Shown piece after piece: positions 36,028 through 44,175 of a stretch of DNA of 64,000 nt. Under the pieces are notes generated by a model. It made no database searches, was not told the DNA's origin, and was given only the letters and a program-made list of their open reading frames with translations. Both the position numbers and the translations under genes were made by a program. The number at the start of each line of letters is the position of its first letter. Position 1 is the stretch's first letter. This stretch comes from UBA10649 sp963755335 (GTDB lineage Bacteria; Actinomycetota; Actinomycetes; S36-B12), in the NCBI GenBank assembly GCA_963755335.1, contig CAVWJW010000008.1, positions 1,550,001 through 1,614,000 on the forward strand. Reading direction: 5' to 3'.

Positions 36028-37968
36028 TCAGACCTGGACGCGTGCGTCGATCGCCGCCACGATCTCGGCGATCGCCTCGTCCACCGGGACCGCGTTCTTC
36101 TGCGTCCCGTCGCGATAGCGGAAGGACACCGCGCCGGAGGCGACATCGTCGTCGCCGGCGATCAGCATGTACGGCACCTTGTTCCGCTGCGCCGTACGGA
36201 TCTTCTTCTGCATGCGATCGTCGGCCGTGTCGACCTCGACGCGAACGCCGCGCTCCCGCAGCCGTGCGGCCACGTCGAAGAGGTAGTCGTTGTGCCCGTC
36301 GGTGATGGGAATGGCAACGACCTGCACCGGTGCCAGCCAGGGAGGGAACGCTCCTGCGTAGTGCTCGAGGAGCACCGCGAAGAACCGCTCGATCGAGCCG
36401 AACAGCGCACGATGGATCATGACGGGGCGCTGTCGGGTGCCGTCGGCCGCCTGGTACTCCAGGCCGAACCGCTCCGGCAGGTTGAAGTCGACCTGGATCG
36501 TCGACATCTGCCACGTGCGTCCGATGGCGTCCTTGGCCTGGACGGAGATCTTCGGCCCGTAGAAGGCCGCGCCACCCTCATCGAGCACGAGTTCGAGGTT
36601 CTGCTTGGCGGCCGCACTGCGCAACGTCTCGGTGGCCTCGACCCACGCGTCGTCCGTGCCGACGCTCTTGTTCGGATCGCGCGTCGAGAGCTCGAGGTAG
36701 AAGTCGTCGAGCCCGTAGTCGCGAAGCAGGTCCAGGGTGAAGGTGAGCAGCGAGTCGAGCTCGCCCGGCATCTGCTCCTTGGTGCAGTAGATGTGCGCGT
36801 CGTCCTGCGTGAATCCGCGCGCACGGGTGAGCCCCTGCACCACCCCGGACTTCTCGTATCGATAGACCGTGCCGAACTCGAACAGGCGCAGCGGGAGCTC
36901 ACGGTACGAGCGGCCTCGCGCGTCGAAGATGAGGTTGTGCATCGGGCAGTTCATCGGCTTGAGGTAGTAGTCGGCTCCCTGCCGGCGGACGACGCCCTCG
37001 TCGTCGATGTCAGCATCGAGCTGCATGGGCGGGTACATGCCCTCGGCGTACCAGTCGAGGTGTCCGGACACCTCGAACAGCGAGCTCTTGGTGATGTGCG
37101 GGGTGTTGACGAACTCGTAGCCGCCGGTCTCATGCTTGCGGCGGGAGTAGTCCTCCATCACCCGGCGCACGACGCCGCCCTTGGGATGGAAGACCGCGAG
37201 GCCGGAGCCGATCTCCTCGGGGAAGCTGAACAGGTCGAGCTCGGAGCCCAGGCGACGGTGGTCGCGCTTCTCGGCCTCCTCCAGGAAGGTCAGGTAGGCA
37301 CGCAGCTCGTCCTTGGACGGCCACGCGGTGCCGTAGACCCGCTGGAGCTGCTCGTTCTTCTGGTCGCCGAGCCAGTACGCCGCAGCCGTGCGCATGAGCT
37401 TGATCGCGTTCTGCGGGATGTAGCGGGTGTCGGGCACATGCGGTCCACGGCACAGATCGCCCCAGCACCGCTCACCGGTCCTGGCGTCGACGTTGTCGTA
37501 GATCGTCAGCTCGGAGCCGCCGACCTCCATCACGTCGGCACCGCCCTCGCTGCCGATCAGGCGCAGCTTGAAGGGCTCGGAGGCGAGCTCCCGCACCGCT
37601 TCGTCCTCGGCCACCACGCGACGCTGGAAACGCTGGCCCGCCTTGATGATCGCGACCATGCGCTTCTCGAGGGTCTGCAGGTCGTCAGGCGTGAACGGAC
37701 GCTCCACACCGAAGTCGTAGTAGAAGCCGTCCTTGATGGGCGGACCGATGCCGAGCTTGGCCTCCGGGAAGGTGTCCTGCACGGCCTGCGCGAGCACATG
37801 TGCGGTCGAATGCCGCAGAACCGCGAGTCCCTCGGGAGAGTCGACGGTGACGGGTTCGACGATGTCTGTGTCGGTGACCGGGGTCGCCAGGTCCATGATG
37901 ACGCCGTTGATACGGGCCACGACCACGGAGCGGTCACCACCCACCACGTCGAAGGCGGTAGTGGCCAC
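36028..37968 (-). CDS. thrS: Threonyl-tRNA synthetase
   Basis: Charges tRNA-Thr and edits Ser-tRNA. The 646 residues include a shortened TGS-like start, the editing domain with HSTAHVLAQAVQ, the catalytic core with YEKSGVVQGLTRARGFTQ, MNCPMHN and IHRALFGSIERF, and a C-terminal anticodon domain. The zinc ligands Cys and His are in place. The GTG at 37968 has AGGAGAG upstream. It heads the thrS-HIT-cupin operon. No T-box leader is seen. Confidence 0.97.
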   Translation of the reverse strand: MATTAFDVVGGDRSVVVARINGVIMDLATPVTDTDIVEPVTVDSPEGLAVLRHSTAHVLAQAVQDTFPEAKLGIGPPIKDGFYYDFGVERPFTPDDLQTLEKRMVAIIKAGQRFQRRVVAEDEAVRELASEPFKLRLIGSEGGADVMEVGGSELTIYDNVDARTGERCWGDLCRGPHVPDTRYIPQNAIKLMRTAAAYWLGDQKNEQLQRVYGTAWPSKDELRAYLTFLEEAEKRDHRRLGSELDLFSFPEEIGSGLAVFHPKGGVVRRVMEDYSRRKHETGGYEFVNTPHITKSSLFEVSGHLDWYAEGMYPPMQLDADIDDEGVVRRQGADYYLKPMNCPMHNLIFDARGRSYRELPLRLFEFGTVYRYEKSGVVQGLTRARGFTQDDAHIYCTKEQMPGELDSLLTFTLDLLRDYGLDDFYLELSTRDPNKSVGTDDAWVEATETLRSAAAKQNLELVLDEGGAAFYGPKISVQAKDAIGRTWQMSTIQVDFNLPERFGLEYQAADGTRQRPVMIHRALFGSIERFFAVLLEHYAGAFPPWLAPVQVVAIPITDGHNDYLFDVAARLRERGVRVEVDTADDRMQKKIRTAQRNKVPYMLIAGDDDVASGAVSFRYRDGTQKNAVPVDEAIAEIVAAIDARVQV

Positions 37969-38018
37969 CTGGGCTCTCCTCGTCAGGGCTGGTCGATCAT
38001 CAGCGGTACGAACCTCGG

Positions 38019-38090
<72 letters not shown>

Positions 38091-38137
38091 GAAGCAGGCA
38101 GAACTCTACCTCAGCAGCGTGTCGGCTCGCGTTCGGC

Positions 38138-38169
38138 CCATGTTCACAGGCGTCACACCCCTAACATGG
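38138..38169. promoter_or_regulatory. 7-bp inverted repeat upstream of the first Ig-like gene
   Basis: CCATGTT at 38138-38144 and AACATGG at 38163-38169 are exact inverted copies separated by 18 bases. The pair sits 28 bases before the start codon at 38197, in the only intergenic space upstream of the gene. It may be an operator or a 5'-leader hairpin. Confidence 0.4.
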
Positions 38170-38196
38170 ATCAACGCCCGCCGGCAGGAGGCCGAC

Positions 38197-39402
38197 ATGA
38201 AGTTCACCGCGCCCCGATTCGCCATCGCACTCATCACCTCACTGGCGGTGTTCGGGCTGACGGCACCGGCCGCAACCGCCGCGCCGGCCATAGCGACGTC
38301 CATCAGCTTCACCTCGTCGACCACGGCGCAGGTCGGCGTCTACAACTGGCTGACCGTCGCCGTCAGCTCGGCCGACGGAACAACGCGCCCGGTGGGCGGC
38401 GTCCAGTTCTTCAACCCTGCCGGGCAGCTCATCGCGTCCGCGTCGACGACCCCGAGCGGCGCGGCCGGGGCGACGGCGAGCATCCCGTGGGTCCCGACTC
38501 AGCAGACCACCTACTCCTTCAACGCGACCTTCCTCCCGAGCGACCCTGCCCTGGCGAGCTCGTCGACATCGACGCCCATCAGCGTCCTTGCGACACCCAC
38601 CGGGAACGTCGTGTCGATCGCGGCCGCGCAGATGTACAAGGGCGTTCCGACGACGTTGACCGCCACCGTGTTCCCCTCGACGCTGACGGGATCGGTGGCG
38701 TTCTCCGCCAACTACGCCGTCGACGGGCTGTCCCCCTCGCTTCCCCTGGTCGATGGCTCGGCCAGCTTCACCTTCACCCCCGGCGCAACGGGATGGCAGC
38801 AGTTCATCGTGAGCTTCACCTCGACGACGAACCCGGTCGTGCAGGGTTCAGCCAGCCAGTGGGTGAACGTACTCCCGCCACTCGGTACGGATGACATCTC
38901 GTTGAACCCGCAGCCCACCACCCTGGCGAACGGCGCGACCGTCCAGCTGAACGCGACCACCGTCGGCGGCGGGGCACCGGTGCTCAGCGCCAGCGGCGGC
39001 TGCGTGCTTGCGGGGGCATTCCTCACGGCCACCACCGGCAACGGCATCTGCACCGTCACCGGCACGTCAGCGGCTGCCGGTGCCTACCTCGGCGCCACGG
39101 AGTCCTGGCCGATCGCGCTGGTGCCAGGAACGCAGACGGCGACCATCGTCGCTCCCAAGTCGGGCTCGGTGAAGGTCGGCAACTCGGTCACGCTGGCCAG
39201 GACGTCCACGCGCACCAATGCCGGCAAGAAGATCAGCTGGTCCGTCACGGCGGGTGCGAGCCGGTGCTCGTTGTCCGTCTCGTCCGGACGCGTCCGCCTG
39301 ACGTTCAACCGAGCCGGAACCTGCAGCGTGCGGGGCTCGGCGCCCGCGGTGGCCGGCGAATGGCAGGCCTACCGCGCGACCCGCACGTACACCGCGCGGT
39401 AG
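38197..39402 (+). CDS. Secreted Ig-like repeat protein, paralogue 1
   Basis: A 401-residue exported protein. A signal peptide with a hydrophobic core at about 9-25 ends near APAATAAPA. Two bacterial Ig-like domains follow, the first with TAQVGVYNWLTVAVSS and the second with YKGVPTTLTATVFPSTLTGSVAF. A third domain carries a Cys pair (GGCVLAGA and GICTVTG). It ends in a conserved module, VPGTQTAT...NAGKKISWSVT...RATRTYTAR. There is no LPXTG or membrane anchor. AGGAGG lies five bases before the ATG. Function unknown, perhaps adhesion or surface assembly. Confidence 0.8.
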   Translation: MKFTAPRFAIALITSLAVFGLTAPAATAAPAIATSISFTSSTTAQVGVYNWLTVAVSSADGTTRPVGGVQFFNPAGQLIASASTTPSGAAGATASIPWVPTQQTTYSFNATFLPSDPALASSSTSTPISVLATPTGNVVSIAAAQMYKGVPTTLTATVFPSTLTGSVAFSANYAVDGLSPSLPLVDGSASFTFTPGATGWQQFIVSFTSTTNPVVQGSASQWVNVLPPLGTDDISLNPQPTTLANGATVQLNATTVGGGAPVLSASGGCVLAGAFLTATTGNGICTVTGTSAAAGAYLGATESWPIALVPGTQTATIVAPKSGSVKVGNSVTLARTSTRTNAGKKISWSVTAGASRCSLSVSSGRVRLTFNRAGTCSVRGSAPAVAGEWQAYRATRTYTAR

Positions 39403-39414
39403 CACGATCCACCC

Positions 39415-39428
39415 CCGTGAATTCACGG
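39415..39428. promoter_or_regulatory. 14-bp perfect palindrome between the Ig-like paralogues
   Basis: CCGTGAATTCACGG lies 12 bases after the stop of the first paralogue and 58 bases before the start of the second. The position suits an operator for the second gene or a short stem after the first. There is no run of T after it. Confidence 0.4.
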
Positions 39429-39486
39429 CAATCGGCTCCGGCTGCCGGTACCTTCGACTGACACACCCACCTCAGGAGGAACGGCA

Positions 39487-40989
39487 ATGCGCCACACATC
39501 TCGGTATCGCACCGCGCTGGTCAGCCTCGGCGCCTCGGGGGCAGTACTCCTCGGGCTGGTCGCAGGCGCCAGCCCCGCTTCGGCGGACATTGGCAGTTGC
39601 GCGATCTCGGGCAACAGCGCCTTCGGGGTCATCGGCTCGCTTCAGGTGCTCAGCATCAACAACTGCAACGACGCCCAGAACGTTCTCGTGACCTTCGCCA
39701 ACGGCGCCGCCCAGACCGTGCCGGTGTTCAATGCCGCTGGCACCGTGGCGACCGCCAACTGGACGCCCACCCAGATCGGCATCGCCAACCTGGCGCTGCA
39801 GGGCTTCACCAGCACCACCGGCACGCTGGCCACGTCGAACGTCCAGCAGACGCCGACCACGACGACCATCTCCGCGCCGAACACCGCGCAGGTCGGCGTG
39901 CCCACGCAGATCACCGTCACCGTCCAGTCCAACAGCCCCAGCGGCTACCAGCCGACCGGCACCGTCACCGTCCGCGACGGAAACGGCGCGACGATCACGA
40001 CGATGGGCCTGACCCCGGGCACGGGCAACGGTCAGTCCTTCGCCTACTGGCGCTGGACCCCGCCCTCACAGGGCAGCTTCATCTTCCAGGCGACCTACAA
40101 CGGCGACGCGAACGCCACGGGGTCGACGTCGCCCGTTGACGTTGTCTCCGCCACGGCAAGCGGCGGCACCATCTCGCTGGCCGCACCCGGCACCATGACG
40201 CAGGGCGTGCCGGTTGTCCTGACCGCCACCGTCGTTCCCTGGAACGTGCAGGGCTCCGTGGGCTTCACGCTGAACGGCCAGCCCATCAGCGCCTCGGTTC
40301 CGCTCATCAACGGCGTGGCGACGTTCACCTGGACGCCCAACGTCGTCGGACGGGTCACCCTCGGCGCCAACTACATGACCAATGGCGGTCGCTCGGGATC
40401 CACCAGCGACCCGGTGAACATCGTCGCGGGACCGGTCTCGGTCGACGTGGTCACACTGACGCAGCCGGGCTTCGGCACGTGGGCCCCCAACGGCGTCTAC
40501 ACCCTCGGGAACGGTTCGTCGTTCACCTTCCAGGCCTCGACGCTCTCCGGCGCGCCGGTGACCCTGAAGAACACCGGAGCCTGCAGCAACACCGGCCTGA
40601 CCCTCACCATCCCGGTGGGCTCGGGCACCTGCAACCTGATCGCCACGAGCGCCGGCGGTGCCGGCTACGCGCCGGTCAGCCAGGGCTACACGGTGAACAT
40701 GGTGCCCGGCACCCAGACGGCCACCCTGGCCGCGCCGAACTCGGGCAACTTCTCGACCGGCCGTACCGTTCGCCTGCAGAACCCCTCGCAGGGACGCACG
40801 AACGCCGGCCAGACGGTCCACTGGCGCGTCACCAGCGGCGGCAGCCGGTGTCGCATCACGTACCCGTCCAACGGCGCGGTGAACGTCCAGCTGCGCAAGC
40901 GCGGTCAGTGCACCGTGGTGGCCTCTGCTGCGGGCATCGCCAATCAGTGGAATGCGTTCCGCCTGCAGCGCACCTACACGGCACGGTAG
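39487..40989 (+). CDS. Secreted Ig-like repeat protein, paralogue 2
   Basis: A 500-residue paralogue of the previous gene. The signal peptide ends near ASPASADI. An extra N-terminal domain of about 90 residues has two Cys and an ISGNSAFGVIG stretch. Ig-like domains with TAQVGVPTQITVTVQS and TQGVPVVLTATVVPWNVQGSVGF follow. A Cys-containing domain and the same C-terminal module (VPGTQTATLAAPNSG...NAGQTVHWRVT...LQRTYTAR) complete it. The shared order points to a tandem duplication followed by growth of one copy. AGGAGG precedes the ATG. Confidence 0.8.
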   Translation: MRHTSRYRTALVSLGASGAVLLGLVAGASPASADIGSCAISGNSAFGVIGSLQVLSINNCNDAQNVLVTFANGAAQTVPVFNAAGTVATANWTPTQIGIANLALQGFTSTTGTLATSNVQQTPTTTTISAPNTAQVGVPTQITVTVQSNSPSGYQPTGTVTVRDGNGATITTMGLTPGTGNGQSFAYWRWTPPSQGSFIFQATYNGDANATGSTSPVDVVSATASGGTISLAAPGTMTQGVPVVLTATVVPWNVQGSVGFTLNGQPISASVPLINGVATFTWTPNVVGRVTLGANYMTNGGRSGSTSDPVNIVAGPVSVDVVTLTQPGFGTWAPNGVYTLGNGSSFTFQASTLSGAPVTLKNTGACSNTGLTLTIPVGSGTCNLIATSAGGAGYAPVSQGYTVNMVPGTQTATLAAPNSGNFSTGRTVRLQNPSQGRTNAGQTVHWRVTSGGSRCRITYPSNGAVNVQLRKRGQCTVVASAAGIANQWNAFRLQRTYTAR

Positions 40990-41006
40990 CCACTCCGTCG
41001 CACAAA

Positions 41007-41048
41007 CATGGATAAGCCTCCACGGATCCACGTGGAGGATTATCCATG
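41007..41048. terminator. Long hairpin after the Ig-like pair
   Basis: CATGGATAA and CCTCCACG pair with CGTGGAGG and TTATCCATG around a 6-base loop: 17 base pairs broken by one G/A mismatch. It begins 18 bases after the stop at 40989. It may end transcription of the Ig-like genes, but no U-run follows. Its length and symmetry would also suit a protein-binding site. Confidence 0.5.
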
Positions 41049-41128
41049 CGGATCGCGCCCGCCGTGCCGAACATGTGGACCAAGTACACCGTGGTGCGCT
41101 CGTACACCCTCACTAGCACGTGGTGGGA

Positions 41129-41150
41129 GGGTCCGCGCTGGCGCGGGCCC
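41129..41150. terminator. GC-rich hairpin after pabC
   Basis: GGGTCCGCG and CGCGGGCCC form a 9-bp stem with one G-T pair around a 4-base loop. It lies 11 bases downstream of the pabC stop on the minus strand. It is likely a terminator for pabB-pabC. Confidence 0.45.
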
Positions 41151-41160
41151 TTCGCCGTGC

Positions 41161-41994
41161 TCAGGGATCGATGTCCGACGCAGCGCGTTCGTCGAACAGT
41201 CGCGCCAGCGCGGCTGTGACCGGACCGGGTTGCGCCCATTGCCTTTCGTCGCACGTCGTGACGGGATGCACGTTGCGCGTCGACGACGTGACGAACACCT
41301 CGTCCGCTGAAGCCATCACGTCCAGCGGCAAGGTGGCCTCCTCGACGACGGACCATTCGAGGACCAGCTCCCTGGTGATCCCGGCGAGGCAGCCGCTTGC
41401 CAACGGCGGCGTGAGCACCCGGCCGTCCACGACCACGAAGACGTTCGTCCCGGTTCCTTCGCACAGCTCGCCCCGGGTGTTGCCGAAGATCGCCTCGCTG
41501 GCCCCCCGCGCGTGCGCCCACTGCAGTGCGACGACGTTCTCCGCGTAGGACGTGGACTTGACGCCGACGATCGCCGACCGCTCGTTCCTGGTCCACGGCA
41601 CCGTGACGACCGACGTCGCCGTCGGCCAGGTCGGGGTGGGCGCGGCCGCGATCACCAGTGTCGGTACGGCCGAGCCACGGTCACTGCCGAGGGGTCCGTC
41701 ACCGCCGGTGTACGTGATGCGCAGCCTCCCGTTCCCGGCGACATCACCCACCGACAGCAGGTCGTCGACCGCTGTCCGGATGACTGCCTCGTCCGGCGGA
41801 GCGATTCCGAGCGCCGCTGCCGACGCTCCGAGGCGCCGCAGGTGCCGGCTCATGGCGAAGGGGCCGGACGGGCCGATCTTCAGCGTCTCGAAGACGCCGT
41901 CTCCGACGGTGAAGGCGTGGTCCATGACACTCACGCGCGCCGCAAGCCCATCGCACACCGCGCCAGCGTCGCGGGTACCCACCCAGATCCTCAT
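41161..41994 (-). CDS. pabC: Aminotransferase class IV, probable aminodeoxychorismate lyase
   Basis: A PLP enzyme of 277 residues. Class IV features include FTVGDGVFETLKI, the PLP Lys in VGVKSTSYAENV and EGTGTNVFVVVDG. Its overlap with a PabB-like gene (ATGA) favours aminodeoxychorismate lyase, which releases pyruvate to give 4-aminobenzoate for folate. A D-amino acid or branched-chain aminotransferase is the alternative. Confidence 0.85.
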   Translation of the reverse strand: MRIWVGTRDAGAVCDGLAARVSVMDHAFTVGDGVFETLKIGPSGPFAMSRHLRRLGASAAALGIAPPDEAVIRTAVDDLLSVGDVAGNGRLRITYTGGDGPLGSDRGSAVPTLVIAAAPTPTWPTATSVVTVPWTRNERSAIVGVKSTSYAENVVALQWAHARGASEAIFGNTRGELCEGTGTNVFVVVDGRVLTPPLASGCLAGITRELVLEWSVVEEATLPLDVMASADEVFVTSSTRNVHPVTTCDERQWAQPGPVTAALARLFDERAASDIDP

Positions 41995-43034
41995 GGCGCG
42001 CCAGCCTGCCATGTGCCGCTGGCTACCTTCACCAGCCGCTCTGCCTTCAACTCGGTCTCACGCCATTCGGCGTCCGGATCAGAGCCCCACGTGATCCCCG
42101 CACCCGTGCCGAACCTGACCTCGTCGCCGTCGAGCCAGAACGTGCGGATCGCCACGGCCAGCTCGGCCTCGCCCGTGTCGGCATCGACCCATCCGAACGC
42201 GCCGCAGTAGTACGAACGCGATCCCGGCTCGAGCTGGTCGATCAGCCGGAGGGCGGAGATCTTCGGGGCCCCGGTGACCGACCCCGGCGGGAACGTCGCC
42301 GCCGCGATCTGCGGCCAGCTGGTGCCCGGCACGAGGGCACCCTCGACGTACGACACCAGGTGGACGAGACCGGGGTGCTCCTGGACCTCGAGAAGGCTGG
42401 GCACGGTGACGGTCCCCGTGGCACTCACCCTCGACAGGTCGTTGCGCACCAGGTCGACGATCATGACGTTCTCGGCGGCGTCCTTGTCCGTCAGGTCGGC
42501 GACCGTTCGCCCGGTGCCCTTGATCGGTCCCGAACGGATCGTCCTCCCGGTCGGCCCTGATCGCACGCCGACGAAGAGCTCGGGGCTCGCGCTGGCCACG
42601 TGCACGTCGTGGCGTGGCAGCCTCAGGAAGCCGCCGTACGGCGAAGGGTTCCCCTCCCGAAGCAGACGGAACAGCGCGCCCACGTCGTCGGCGGAGTCAC
42701 GGGGGCGGGCGGCGCTCATGACCCGACAGATGTTCGCCTGGTACACCGACCCCCGGGCGATGGCCGCACGCGTGGCCTCAACCGCTGCGACGTACTGCTC
42801 GCGACCCATCGACGTCGACCATGCGTCGGTCGAGGGTCCGCACCAGCGGCCGATGGCCGTGTCCTGCGGATCTCTGGACCACGTCGAGAATCGCGCGCAG
42901 GTCGGTGCACCTGCGTAGGGAATGGCGACGGCCCAACGGCCGGCCGAGTCCAGGGCCGACAGGTCGGCGGTGACGTCGACCAGACCGCTGGCCCAGCGTC
43001 CGCCGATGCAGGCCGCCGAGTTCGTCACCGTCAC
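41991..43034 (-). CDS. pabB: Aminodeoxychorismate synthase component I-like (chorismate-binding)
   Basis: Converts chorismate to aminodeoxychorismate with ammonia from a glutaminase partner. The 347 residues correspond mainly to the catalytic domain. The conserved blocks are SVYQANICRVM, SPELFVGV, RSGPIKGTGRT, AENVMIVDLVRNDLSRV and FPPGSVTGAPKISALRLI. The IKGT motif with Lys marks PabB-type aminating enzymes. It is shorter than the roughly 450-residue E. coli protein because the N-terminal domain is reduced. No pabA is in the window. Confidence 0.87.
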   Translation of the reverse strand: MTVTNSAACIGGRWASGLVDVTADLSALDSAGRWAVAIPYAGAPTCARFSTWSRDPQDTAIGRWCGPSTDAWSTSMGREQYVAAVEATRAAIARGSVYQANICRVMSAARPRDSADDVGALFRLLREGNPSPYGGFLRLPRHDVHVASASPELFVGVRSGPTGRTIRSGPIKGTGRTVADLTDKDAAENVMIVDLVRNDLSRVSATGTVTVPSLLEVQEHPGLVHLVSYVEGALVPGTSWPQIAAATFPPGSVTGAPKISALRLIDQLEPGSRSYYCGAFGWVDADTGEAELAVAIRTFWLDGDEVRFGTGAGITWGSDPDAEWRETELKAERLVKVASGTWQAGAP

Positions 43035-43146
43035 ATCATTGCTGGTGGGACGCCGCTGCGGGCGGAGTGCGACACCCCGCTCCCTCCCCTGATTCGCCCC
43101 GTGTCGTCAGCGTCGGCTATGGTTCCTACTCGATCACAACGATCAT

Positions 43147-43219
43147 GCGGACGTAGCGCAGCTGGTAGCGCATCACCTTGCCAAGGTGAGGGTCGCGGGT
43201 TCGAATCCCGTCGTCCGCT
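43147..43219 (+). tRNA. tRNA-Gly (anticodon GCC)
   Basis: A 73-base cloverleaf. The acceptor stem is GCGGACG/CGTCCGC with discriminator T (U). The anticodon stem is TCACC/GGTGA with loop TTGCCAA, and the T-loop is TTCGAAT. CCA is not encoded. It is followed 39 bases later by tRNA-Cys. Confidence 0.97.
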
Positions 43220-43258
43220 CGGAGTCGCCACCGGCCCATTGGGCTGGCTCAGCGCCTT

Positions 43259-43329
43259 GGTGGGTTGGCCGAGAGGCGAGGCACAGGACTGCAAATCCTG
43301 CTACACCGGTTCAAATCCGGTACCCACCT
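43259..43329 (+). tRNA. tRNA-Cys (anticodon GCA)
   Basis: A 71-base cloverleaf. The acceptor stem is GGTGGGT/ACCCACC with discriminator T (U), as expected for tRNA-Cys. The anticodon stem is CAGGA/TCCTG with loop CTGCAAA, and the T-loop is TTCAAAT. It is co-oriented with tRNA-Gly and probably on the same transcript. Confidence 0.97.
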
Positions 43330-43350
43330 CCATGCAGCGGCCACCGGCCG

Positions 43351-43788
43351 TCAGGTCGTGACGCGCCCAGCGAACGTCGTTCCCGCCAGCCACACCACGG
43401 CCGACTCGATCACGACGGATGCGATGCCCAGCGGCTCACCCCAGTTGCCCACGTCCTCCGTCGTGAGCCCAGGGATGCCGATCGTACGACTGAGGATGTA
43501 GCCCAAAAGCACCGCGGCGGCGAGTCCACCGCACAGCAGGAGGGCCAGCGTCGACCCCGTTCGGCGCAGGTACTCGGCGAGGATCAGCGACGTCACGATC
43601 ACGCCGCCGAAGGCCCATGCGAGTGCAGGCGCGTCCTCGATCGTGCCTGGCAGGTCGAGGAGGTGCACGAGGGCGATCCCGATCATCCCGATGACCAGGA
43701 CGGAGCGGGTCACCTCCTCGTCGGCATCGGGAAGCGCAACGGCGGCGCGCGTGCTAGCGCGCCCGTCTAGTCGTGGTGTGGCGTCCAT
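43351..43788 (-). CDS. Four-helix membrane protein, unknown
   Basis: A 145-residue protein with a charged N-terminus (about 26 residues) and four hydrophobic segments: SVLVIGMIGIALVHLL, LAWAFGGVIVTSLILAEYL, TLALLLCGGLAAAVLLGYIL and IASVVIESAVVWLAG. I do not recognise the family. AGGAGGAG lies just before the ATG at 43788. The gene lies opposite to the flanking tRNAs and DUF5302 gene and diverges from the latter, with a palindrome in the shared upstream region. Confidence 0.7.
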   Translation of the reverse strand: MDATPRLDGRASTRAAVALPDADEEVTRSVLVIGMIGIALVHLLDLPGTIEDAPALAWAFGGVIVTSLILAEYLRRTGSTLALLLCGGLAAAVLLGYILSRTIGIPGLTTEDVGNWGEPLGIASVVIESAVVWLAGTTFAGRVTT

Positions 43789-43851
43789 GGAGCTCCTCCT
43801 TAAAGATGCGGTTCGGCAGATCCTAAATTCGGGTAAAACGGTCATACCGGA

Positions 43852-43869
43852 AATGACGGTCCCGTCATT
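43852..43869. promoter_or_regulatory. 18-bp palindrome in a divergent upstream region
   Basis: AATGACGG and CCGTCATT are exact inverted copies around TC. The site lies 64 bases upstream of the minus-strand membrane gene and 73 bases upstream of the DUF5302 gene. A second similar half, ACGGTCAT, lies at 43837-43844. It is probably a dimeric repressor site. Confidence 0.5.
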
Positions 43870-43941
43870 CGACCCCGTCGGGCCACCGTCGGGCCCCCCG
43901 CCCGTCGGCGGTGACTGCCCCGTGCATGACAAACTGAGCTC

Positions 43942-44124
43942 ATGGCCAAGACATCCGGATCACCCCTGCCCGACGACGAGCGAGCCAAGTTCGAGGCGGC
44001 CCTCGAGGCCAAGAAGCACAAGTCCGGTCACGGCAGCGGCACGGCCGGTGGCGGCGGTGGCTCGTCGAAGGAGCATGCGGCACGTTCGGGCGGCAAGCGC
44101 GAGTTCCGTCGCAAGAGCGGCTGA
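43942..44124 (+). CDS. DUF5302-family small protein
   Basis: A 60-residue hydrophilic protein. A short helix with LPDDERAKFEAALEAKK is followed by a Gly/Ser/His-rich stretch and the basic end KREFRRKSG, which is typical of the actinobacterial DUF5302 family. Role unknown. It is 51 bases upstream of the FUSC-like gene. Confidence 0.8.
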   Translation: MAKTSGSPLPDDERAKFEAALEAKKHKSGHGSGTAGGGGGSSKEHAARSGGKREFRRKSG

Positions 44125-44175
44125 GTGAGTTCGTCGGTCACCTGACCGACGGGCGCACCGTGCCACAATCGCCGG

